From Bugula neritina (taxonomy: Eukaryota; Bryozoa; Gymnolaemata; Cheilostomatida; Bugulidae): a DNA stretch of 64,000 nucleotides. Within the stretch, counting starts at the first letter, position 1. Every line of letters starts with the position of its first letter. Positions 28,201-36,300 of the stretch are shown piece by piece. Location: contig OZ037770.1 in the NCBI GenBank assembly GCA_964035545.1, forward strand, positions 13,285,642-13,349,641, given 5' to 3'. The translations under genes were made by a program, and so were the position numbers. The notes under the pieces are model-generated. The model did no database searches and was not told the origin of the DNA. It saw only the letters and a list, made by a program, of their open reading frames with translations.

Positions 28201-31200
28201 GCTGGTAAGTGGTAACAGCTGTAATTGCATGAAGTAAGGTAGTGATTAGGCTGTATGTATATAGTAGGTAGTTGGTTACTAGTTGGTTGTGTGTAGGTAG
28301 TTGAGATTAGTTTATCATGCTGGTAGTACAGAACAGTGCTAGGTGGCAGAAGGCATTGAATGTAGTGACTAATAGGTTTGGTAAGACTTGTTGATAAATA
28401 TGGTATGACCTGTTGGTAGATATGGTATGACCTGTTGATAAATATGGTATGACCTGTTGATAGATATGGTGTGACCTGTTGATGGACAACATGGTGTGAC
28501 CTGTTGATAGATATGGTGTGACCTGTTGATAGATATGGTGTGACCTGTTGATAAATATGGTGTGACCTGTTGATAGATATGGTGTGACCTGTTGATGGAC
28601 AACATGGTGTGACCTGTTGATAGATATGGTGTGACCTGTTGATAGATATGGTGTGACCTGTTGATAGTTATGGTAGAATTAGATACAGATGTCTCAGTGT
28701 CTTACATTGTAGATCAGAGCAGACGGTCGACTGTGTTGCTCATGGACGAGGGTCCGCCTCCCAACGTAACTATCCACCACCATTCACTCCAATCCTCTCC
28801 GGTGTCTTCACTCAAGTCAGCCACTACCTCTCCTACACGGTCTCCTCTCTCTAAAAGTGCTGCTTCTCCTAGTAGATCCACTCATTCTCCTAGTAGATCC
28901 GCCCATTCTCCTAGTAGATCCACCCATTCTCCTAGTAGATCCGCCCATTCTCCTAGTAGATCCGCCCATTCTCCTAGTAGATCCGCCCATTCCCCTAGTG
29001 GATCCACCCATTCTCCTAGTGGATCCACCCATTCACTTCAGGCTGCAGACGAGTCATTGAAGTCCCTGACTGCACTGAATCAGGAAGCGTGCAAGTCTGG
29101 TCTGGAACTTCGCGAGGTTCGAGAGGCAGCAATCAACAAAGAACATGGTGAGTTTTTAGTCATAGTTACTGATTACTACTCTCTTTCCTGTCACGTAATC
29201 CTGTAAATTGTGGCAATAATGCTGCTATTTTGTTGTAGAGTTCATGTTTTCGCCATTAGTTTCTGTGGCGCCGTCAGACTCTGTGACTGCAGATGTTTCC
29301 GGAGATAAGGAATTCATCTTCACAGAACCAGTGGGCTTTAGACGTTCTCCGAAGTTACCAGTCGCTAAAAAATTGGTGGTCATAGAAAAGAATTTAACTG
29401 AGTCAGCTGTTCAACAAGAAGCAGCCAATAAGCAACAAGAACTAGTTGATGAATCAGCCAATCAGCAACAAGAGGTACTTGATGAACCAACCAGTAAGCA
29501 ACAAGAATTAATTGATGAACTAGCCAACCAGCAACAAGAACTAGTTGAACCAGCCAACCAGCAACAAGAAGTGGTTGATAAATTAGCTAATCAGCAACAG
29601 GGACCAGATGTAATAAACCGAGAGCAGATAGATAAAAGTCAGCAGTCTTCAGAGAAGACTTTGATGGCTGATGTAGAACCTGCCGTCTCACTAGGTAATC
29701 CTGCTTTCTCCGTCCTTGAATATCTGTCTTTGGCTCTATATCAGAGAATCTTTGTTCTTTGTTTATCTTGAGCTTCATTGGATAGAATTTCACTCAGAAA
29801 TTCAAAAGTTGGTCATAGTTTAAACAGAAATGTACTCATCATGGTAAAGCATAAGTTTAGTTAACAAAGCGATACAACTTGAATATAATCAAAACTATTT
29901 AAAAGATACTTTCAAGTTTATAAAGTCATTTATCCAAAGGCTAATTCAATACTAATAAAAGTTTATTTATAACTATAATCTTAAAATAGTGGAACTTTAT
30001 AGAAAACCTAAACAGAACAAAACAGAAAACTTTTGTTGTAGTTTTCTCAACTTCTTTTGTAGCAGAAGAAGTGTTCCACTTCTCGCCCATTGTAGCGGTG
30101 GCAGCTGCAGATACCAGAGTTGAAAGGTCAACTGTTGTCACGTCGTACACCTTCACGCCTCCAGTAGCAGTCACCACAGCAGCTAGGAAGTCTCTGCGTA
30201 CCAAGAAACTTGCTCGACCAATCAACATCGCTCTACCTTCAGGTATATCTAGTCGACCAATTAGATTCTTAGTAATGTTTTCCTAGCAGCCATGTTGGCT
30301 TCTCTCGTAACTTGCAATGAGAAGTCATATCTGGTAGTAGATTTGATGTCAGTGTTTTATTCAATGCGTATTACTATTCTGTACTCGCCTCTTCAATGTT
30401 ATATTCTTTAAGATTTTATCCATTTTGTTCTGGTTTATAAGTAAAAAACCTTAATGGCTGTTTATTTTTACTTGATACTTCATTTTCAGTTTATAACTTC
30501 TATGTTTCTATGCTATAGCATGTTTGGTAATTTTCATTTATATTTATTGCAGCTAAAGAAAAGGCCGAAGCAGTTTCTAGGTTAGTATTAAACAGTATTA
30601 TTATCAGTCAAGTTTTGCTTATTGCTAATTTACTATAATATATAATTTACAACGTCAACTAAACTTGTAAGTTTTCTATCTAGTATTGCTGTAACCCAGA
30701 AGTCGAGGCGCAGTACTAAACCTATAAAACCGATTAACATAAATGTTCCAGATACTGTGTTTCAAAGGTCAGTTAGATTTATTTTTATGTATACCATTGA
30801 TGTCTATACACTATACCATGGATGTCTATACACTATACCATGGATGTCTATATACTATACTATTAATGTCTATATACTATACTATTGATGTCTATATGCC
30901 AATTATGTGCTGATTGGGCGATTCTTTGCTCCACAACTCTATTATGAATCCCAGACATGTTTAATGTTTGGCCATGTGTCTAAAGCTTTCTTTCATACGA
31001 CTGAGTGCTGACCGTCTAAACACACTCTGTTTTAGTCATGAGTTGCCAGCAGCGAAAGCCACCCGTTCTCAGGCAGCAGTTAAAACGGCAGCACCATCGG
31101 CAAAGAGAGAAAGTGAACCTCCCCTTCCAGTAGAAAGGTGGTTTCATTGTTTGTATACATTGTAGTAATCTATCAGTTGGTAGTGCAGGTCAAGGTAATT

Positions 31201-33109
31201 AATCAATATGTTTTTGTAATATTGTTTCAACCTTTTGCTTTAGGGATGAGCCGCCAACAGTACCCGTGACGCCCATCAGAAAGGAAATGCCTGAGATACC
31301 CTCTTCAGATGCAGGCGAGTCTATACTAGCCGGATCTCGCACTGTTGGTCGAGTGGCAACTCGCAGTCGCACTCGAAAGACGTCAGACTCTAGTGATGTT
31401 TCGGTTACCAAACCTGTGGAAAAATCAACGCCTGCCAGGCGCGGAAGGCCTAGAAAGACTTCCGTGTCCAGTAATAATGAAAATGTGGCTATGGATGAAC
31501 GACAAGCAGAACTGGCTGCAATAGTGGAGGAATCAGGTTTGAAACCAGGCGTGGGCACTGAACCGATTCCCACCCCAACTGTAGGCAATGCGAACGAGTC
31601 CATACTGGCCGGATCTCGCACTGTGGGGCGAGTGGCAACTCGCAGTCGTACTCGAAAGATGTCGGATTCTAGTGATGCTTCAACTTCGAGCGCAAAACCT
31701 GTTGAAAAACTGATAACTTCGAGGCGGGGAAGGCCTAGAAAGACTTCTCAATCAAGCAATGATGGAGAAGAGGCTATGGATGTACAACAAACAGAACTTT
31801 CCAGAATAGCAGAAGAGCCTGTTGCAGAGTCTAAGCCACCCGCAAGTGTCAGGAAGGGGCGTACGCGGCATACTTCCACAAGTTCTGCTTCTGCACAGCC
31901 TGAAACAGAAACTAGGGATACACGGAATAGAAGTACTAAGCCTGCAGGAGTTGTCCCAAATAGTCCTAGTAAAGAGCTGAGTAAGAAGGCAACTCCAAGC
32001 GCTTCTACTAGAAAGCAGAGAGCTTCCAGTGTGGACATTCTTTCTGAAGGTTAGCCAGTGCGCAGTCTGATTTCTCTTCCTTTTTCATTTCTCTGTATCT
32101 TCATTTGTTTTGTCTTTACATGATTAGTTTTTAATAAGGCTATAAGGCTCTATACATTCGCTATAATATCATCGAAATTTTGACGGTAAAGTCTTAATAT
32201 GTACGTTAAGTTGCAGTAACATAAAATATGTTTAATTTACAGTCTTATTTTTCATAAATCACTAATAATATTAAACTTATTTCATGTTGGTGTTCACACT
32301 AGCTGCTTTTTCGTAAATACATTAGGTTGAAGTTTGATTTGCAGGGTCATGTGTAGTCATTTAATGTGTGTTGTTATTGGCTGTTCATAAATATGCTGCA
32401 GAAGCAACTAGGAGCACGAGAAAGTCAACGAGGAAAACCAGACTGAGGTCTGCTGAACCAGAAGCGCCATCCTTGAGACTTGATGTTAAAATGAGTGAAG
32501 CGAAAGGATCCAAACAGGTGCGTCACAACTTACAACTGTAACAGCTCGTCTGTTGGTTAATATTCATGTTTGTTGGATTTCCATGCTTGTAAAGGAGTGA
32601 CTTGTTTTTGTGCTTGACCATGTTATATGAGAATTAGATTGTCACACTTCGCACAATTACCTGTTTCCCAGTACTTGTGAATAAGATGGGGTTGTGGTAT
32701 TTAACTTTGTCCTATTCATTTTAGTCTCCTACAAAACTGTCGGTGAAACTCACTTCTCCAAGAAAGACTCAGAGTGCAAGAAAGGCATCTTCCAGGTCAG
32801 TTTTGCTTCCCTGTTTTGTTTTTTATTGTGTTTTTTTGTTATTCTTATTAATCATCTGAAATCTGAAAATATTTTTACTATAACAATAAGTTGTCCAGGC
32901 TATTACTAATTTTGCTTTGTAAAATATAACTAAATTAAATTATAATTCAGATTTCAGATGTCTACTTGTTTTATTTTAGTGCTTCTCCAAAGCATAATAC
33001 ACGATCTCGGACTTCTGTGAAAAAGCCCCAGCTTTCACCCATTTCGGCATCACCCGCAGCAGAGTTGCCAACTAACATGCCTAGAACTCGCGCCAGAAGG
33101 AAACTTTAA
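1228..33109 (+). CDS. AHCTF1: ELYS / AHCTF1 nucleoporin, complete 37-exon gene
   Basis: ELYS is the nucleoporin that binds chromatin after mitosis and recruits the Nup107-160 (Y) complex to start pore assembly. The spliced model has 37 exons totalling 6,810 bases, an exact 2,269 codons plus stop, close to the human protein (about 2,270 residues). Diagnostic blocks recalled from vertebrate ELYS include EPENDPR (near 4111), LFDINRWYHAQMP (near 6068), the helical-domain block YLLDG/FLLDS (near 23030) and a basic C-terminus ending ARRKL. The order is beta-propeller (residues 1-547), alpha-helical ELYS domain (548 to about 1045), then a long disordered tail with AT-hooks. The start at 1228 is the first ATG after a splice acceptor and gives an N-terminus of the expected length. 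All introns are GT-AG; introns 6 and 10 carry large satellites. Exon coordinates are given in the three domain entries. Orthology is near certain; individual boundaries could be off by a few bases, and 23990 by one. Confidence 0.96.
3565..3660 (+). repeat. Three-copy 32-base tandem repeat in ELYS intron 5
   Basis: Three imperfect copies of a roughly 32-base unit containing AACTTACCTGGTATAGACTT followed by GAGTAAGTGTGT. Each copy contains GTAAGT or GTAGGT, which resembles a donor, and an ACTTAC that is its reverse complement. The array starts about 15 bases after the exon 5 donor (GTAAGT at 3550). Confidence 0.75.
4301..5380 (+). repeat. 20-base minisatellite, 54 copies, ELYS intron 6
   Basis: Exactly 1,080 bases are built from 54 head-to-tail copies of GCTATACTCTACTGTATTCT with scattered single-base variants (TACTGCATTCT, CTATATTCT, TGTATCCT). 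No copy has an insertion or deletion. The array lies 10 bases inside intron 6 (4292-5553). Because three units equal 60 bases, the strand is open in two frames for hundreds of codons, but this is a by-product of the period. It has strong strand asymmetry, with about two G per unit on this strand. Confidence 0.97.
6684..6735 (+). repeat. 28-base duplication over the exon 9 acceptor of ELYS
   Basis: TAACAACCTG, a pyrimidine run and CCCGTGTCA occur twice, 28 bases apart (from 6684 and from 6712). The second copy ends in CAG and is the acceptor of exon 9 (exon starts 6736). In the first copy the matching position reads CAA, so it cannot act as an acceptor. Confidence 0.8.
7712..20987. repeat. Giant AT-rich 30-base satellite, about 440 copies, ELYS intron 10
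   Basis: About 13.3 kb of head-to-tail 30-base units fill the intron between exon 10 (ends 7703) and exon 11 (starts 21014). Each unit begins TAGTATAGTAATAACT and ends in a variable AT tail such as ATTATATTAATATA. Variants are limited to a few positions: CTATTATA, CTAGTATA, CTGTTATA or CTAATATA in the middle, and AATATATAG, TTATATAG, TTGTATAG, AATATTTAG or AATATACAATG at the end. A 29/31-base variant with ATTAATATTAATATA recurs. The unit is about 85-90% A+T. Neither end has transposon termini. The 30-base period is a multiple of three and most units lack stops in one frame per strand, giving long spurious reading frames of YSIVITIILI or YINIIVITIL repeats. Confidence 0.97.
24272..24383 (+). 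repeat. 56-base tandem duplication copying the exon 19 acceptor of ELYS
   Basis: Copies 24272-24327 and 24328-24383 differ at only two or three bases. Each contains a pyrimidine tract, CTCTGTAG and the first 14 exon bases (GCAAGGAGTTGTCC). The second acceptor (exon from 24370) keeps the frame. Use of the first (exon from 24314) adds 56 bases and reads into a stop (TAG) within ten codons. Copy one is therefore a decoy or a poison acceptor. Confidence 0.85.
24743..24920 (+). mobile_element. tRNA-derived SINE in ELYS intron 19, with a MetaSINE-like core
   Basis: The start resembles a degenerate tRNA: an acceptor-like GAGCAGC pairs with GCAGCTC except for one base, an A-box-like TAGGCTAGTAGTTAGAGCA follows, and a B-box-like GGGCTTGAATCCC lies near 24791. 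Directly after it comes ATTGATGATGTCAAGAAGGG (24812-24831). This resembles both the core of the two minus-strand SINEs in this window and, from memory, the conserved central domain of MetaSINEs. The 3' end is uncertain, and no target-site duplication was identified. Confidence 0.65.
24928..25020 (+). repeat. Short AT-rich repeat (TGTTATGTTAC-type) in ELYS intron 19
   Basis: Several imperfect copies of TGTTATGTTACTATACTG precede the polypyrimidine tract of exon 20. No coding content is seen. Confidence 0.7.
25921..26010 (+). repeat. Three-copy 30-base repeat in ELYS intron 22
   Basis: Three successive 30-base units begin ACTAGACTCTGGTAGACTTG and end with a TAGTACTTA-type tail, at 25921, 25951 and 25981. 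The sequence is unrelated to the large 30-base satellite. The preceding bases (25902-25920) look like a partial unit. Confidence 0.8.
28386..28672 (+). repeat. 22-base minisatellite in ELYS intron 27
   Basis: About 13 copies of a 22-base unit (GACCTGTTGATAGATATGGT plus GT) with two 25-base variants carrying GATGGACAACATGG. The array lies between exon 27 (ends 28204) and exon 28 (starts 28713). It produces open frames on the minus strand that I do not regard as genes. Confidence 0.85.
28867..29035 (+). repeat. 21-base coding repeat in ELYS exon 28 (HSPSRSA/T)
   Basis: Eight tandem 21-base units encode SPSRSTH or SPSRSAH heptads; the last two read SPSGSTH. Six or seven copies fit the full CDK consensus [ST]-P-x-[KR]. 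The repeat is in frame and free of stops, so length change alters the protein by seven residues at a time. Confidence 0.85.
29415..29605 (+). repeat. Gln-rich 12-residue coding repeat in ELYS exon 29
   Basis: Six or so imperfect tandem units encode ANQQQELVDE-like peptides (variants NKQQELVDES, SKQQELIDEL, NQQQEVVDKL). The segment is acidic and glutamine-rich, and predicted by eye to be disordered or helical. Confidence 0.8.
30785..30898 (+). repeat. 22-base tandem repeat in ELYS intron 32
   Basis: About five copies of ATGTCTATACACTATACCAT with small changes (TATACTATACTAT) lie between exon 32 (ends 30767) and exon 33 (starts 31036). Confidence 0.75.
31317..31875 (+). repeat. AHCTF1: Duplicated 93-codon AT-hook module in ELYS exon 34
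   Basis: Two in-frame copies start at 31317 and 31596, 279 bases apart. Each reads ESILAGSRTVGRVATRSRTR, then a Ser/Asp-rich stretch with KPVEK, then RRGRPRKTS, then an acidic helix-like tail (MDERQAELAAIVEE versus MDVQQTELSRIAEE). The AT-hook core RGRP is intact in both. A third, weaker RKGRTRHTS follows near 31855. Confidence 0.9.
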
Positions 33110-33343
33110 TTCAGACAATGCATATAAGATTGCAATCTATATCAACAGATACTCATTATTAGTTCATAAGTAATGAAGTCAAAATGCAATACATTCATTA
33201 ATTTCATGAGTATTATTTTATTCTATTATTTTTCTTTCAAACTTGTGAAAATATATTTAGCTAGAAATAACATTTAAATAAGCATTTTTATTACAGCATG
33301 AGTTTTTAACTTTTCTATTTTTCTGTCAGTTTTTATTGTAAAT
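33110..33343. other. Convergent 3' region between ELYS and the SQYSV-repeat gene
   Basis: Only 234 bases separate the two stop codons. Three AATAAA signals on the minus strand (complements at about 33332-33337, 33287-33292 and 33217-33222) serve the minus-strand gene; the first lies only a few bases past its stop. No canonical AATAAA for ELYS is seen on the plus strand here, so the ELYS 3' UTR may use a variant (AATAAG near 33277) or run into the opposing gene. Confidence 0.6.
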
Positions 33344-36300
33344 CTATTCCGCTGGGGGTTGGGGAGTTGTTGCCTCTCTGGTGGGTCCACCAGCATCGTC
33401 TGGTTCACCTTGTGGTAGCTCTGGCTCATACTCGGCAAAAGCTTCGCTGGGTGGTTCGGAGCTTAGCGACTGGTACGTATCTTGCTCTCTCCCTGATGAC
33501 AGAGGGTTGATAGGACTGGGAGACCTTTGGTCATCTGCCGGTGGTGGCTGAGGCTCATCAAGCGCTGCTTCCATATTAGTACTTGGTTGCTCATTTGTGT
33601 CTCTTTGGATTTCTGTGGTGTTTCTAGAGCCATCTTGTTCCGCGGCTATATTTTCAGGTGTGGGATTCTGTGTTGGCTGTTGATCTGCTACATTTTGTTT
33701 TGTGGGAGCAACTTGTTGAGTCTTAGGTCTTACAACAGAGTGTTGACTGGTATTTTTAGGAGTGTCCGCACCATTGTCGTTCCTTGGTGAGTTTGGTTGC
33801 TGGAATACAGAGAACTGACTTGGGCTTTGTGGAGTCGGTCGTGTAAGCTTAGCAGTGTTTGGAGCTGGCTGGGGAGTGTTGTTGTTCTGAGCTCTGTTGG
33901 CCTGCTGGTTTAGCTGAAGTCGGCTCATGTTTTGTGGAGTAGCAGGCTCAGTTTGTCGATTCCCAGCCATAACCGAGTACTGACTCGGACTGATCTGTCG
34001 GTTTAATCGTTGGGGAGATTTGCTTTGTGCATTACCTAACGCTGGACCTCTTGGAGGTGCCACTGAGTACTGGCTTGGATTGTAAGGTCGTTGTTGTGGT
34101 TGCTGCTGGTTCAATGCCACCCGGCTCATATTTGGTGGAGTTTCTGGTACATTATGGAAATTGCTCACCATAACTGAATGCTGACTTGGGCTAATAGGTT
34201 TATTAAAATGTTGTGGAGAGTTGCTTTGTGTATTGCTTGTTGTATTTGGATAGCGGTTGACATTTTGTGGCGTTGTCATGCCTCTTGGAGGTGCCACTGA
34301 ATACTGGCTTGGATTTTGACGTGTTGGCCTGTTTTGTTGAGCCATTACTGAATACTGACTTGCGTTTTGTGCTGGTGAGATCATAGGCTTCTGTAAACCA
34401 CCAAAGATTTGACTACCATTTTTAGGTGTTTCAGAGCCTTGTCTCATATTTCCAGGTAGCATCACTGAGTATTGGCTTGAACTCTGAGGCATCTTCCTTG
34501 GCTGATTGACAGCAACCTGGCTCATGTTGGTTGGAGTAGCTGACTCTTTTGGTCCGTTATATGTTCTGGGGAGCATTACAGAGTATTGACTTGAGTTCTG
34601 CGGCATTCTTCCATACTGTGATGCTATTTTCTGCATGGGCCTTGGCTGATTGACAGCAACCTGGCTCATGTTAGGTGGAGTAGCTGATCCGTTTGTGCTA
34701 TTGTATGTTCCAGGTAGCATTACTGAGTATTGACTGGAACTCTGTGGCATTTTTCTGTTTTGTGCCTGTGGGCTGGAGTTATACAGATTGCCTCTGTTTG
34801 CTGTTGGACTTGTATTTGGGATACTAGTGTTAAGATAACTTCCACCTAGAGGAGTTCGACTTCCTTCTGGAGCATTCCTTGCTTGATAGACTGAGTATTG
34901 ACTAGGATTTTGTTTCCCAAAATTGTTTATTCTGTTTGATGTCTGTCCAAGATCTGGCTGTCTTCCTTGCAACATCACTGAATATTGACTCGCATTTTGA
35001 CCAGCATTGTTACTTGTAGCCATGGAGTTTAAACTGGCACTTGGTGGCGTGTTTGCAGGCCTAATCATAACAGAGTACTGACTATCTGTAGGCTTTTTAG
35101 GCTGTAGGCCAGGTTTTTGTGATGCTTGTTGCTCTTGTAGATTTCTGTGCTGTGTCCATGGTGAGCTAGATTGGATGGAATAATTGCTTTGAATTTGTTT
35201 TTGGCCTCCAATCGTATTGCGTGATGTGCCTGTCTGGCCATAGTGTTTAGTATTTGGACTTTTGCTTCTTCCTCTTTTGGTAACTTGCAATGTGTCCATT
35301 TTACTTTCGCTTACTGGGTATTTAGACATATTTGGGCTTATAGCATTATTAGTTTCTGAGGAAGGTTGTTCAGTGATTATTGGTGGAGGGGCTTGTACAT
35401 ATGAAACAGTAGATGGTTGTCCTCTCACTGCAAACATACTTTGCTGTGAGCTTGCACGCTGCTGCCAATCAGATAATGCATTTAATCTGCTTGGAGTAGG
35501 CAGTGTATGCCCATCTCTCATCGTTGTTGAATTATATCTGCTCTCGGTTTTGGTGGCTTGTGGTTGAAAGCCATTTACTGACTTTGTGCCAGGAGCTGCT
35601 CTATATTGACTCATTACTGATGGTTGTCTCATCATTGATGGAATCTTCTGTGGTTGCTGTTGACTGGTATCTTGATAACTTTGAGATGGAGGTGTTTCTG
35701 GCTGTTGCATCATTGATGGAACTACATTAGAGCGTAGAGATGTGGCAGGATTTTCAACATATTGGCTGTTATAAGAAGCATAATTTTGAGGTATGTTGGG
35801 CGAATTAGAGGCCATTATAGCCGTCTGAGTGAGCGACTGATTTTCAAGTTCTGCGTCCTCATCCTCTTGAATTGCACCCAACTGATTTTCATAATCTAGA
35901 GGTGGTGCGGTGTATACCTGTTGCACAATTGAAATAGCATCTGGATCTACTTCTCGCATAGTTGCTCCTGGATCATCATCTTCCTCAAACTCTACATCAG
36001 CAATTCCACTTTGTGGTGGCTCTACTCCATCTTTTGCCGAATAGTCTATAACCACTTTATTTGATAGTTGACTTGTTACCTTTGAATTATAATCATTAAT
36101 AGACGACATTTTCTGCTGTATATCAGATTGCTCTTCGGTAATTGTCTCGTATTTGTTTCTAGCGTCTGTCATACTGAAGCCCTGTGGCGTCTGCCCTCCT
36201 TGGAACATGGATATTGCGCTAGTTTGACCTCTTTGGGTGTATGATGGCTGTATCTGGCTTTGAATCTTAGAGACTGAGCGAGTTCCTACACCTAAATATA

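Larger units (their letters stand above)
25431..33109 (+). other. AHCTF1: ELYS exons 21-37: disordered chromatin-binding tail
   Basis: Exons are 25431-25671, 25827-25901, 26345-26517, 26838-26979, 27324-27451, 27608-27729, 27817-28204, 28713-29147, 29239-29694, 30063-30242, 30553-30580, 30684-30767, 31036-31137, 31244-32049, 32402-32517, 32725-32795 and 32980-33109. They encode about residues 1045-2269, rich in Ser, Pro, Lys and Arg. Two AT-hooks with the RRGRPRK core lie near residues 1960 and 2055, and a weaker KGRTR element follows. In vertebrates the AT-hook region of ELYS binds AT-rich chromatin. Other visible elements are SPSR repeats (exon 28), Q-rich 12-residue repeats (exon 29), repeated FxF[ST]xP motifs (exons 25, 29, 30) and SILKMK (exon 23), similar to the QSILRS segment of human. 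The last exon ends with ARTRARRKL-like basic residues, a conserved terminus. Only the short motifs are conserved; the rest cannot be checked by eye. Confidence 0.88.
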
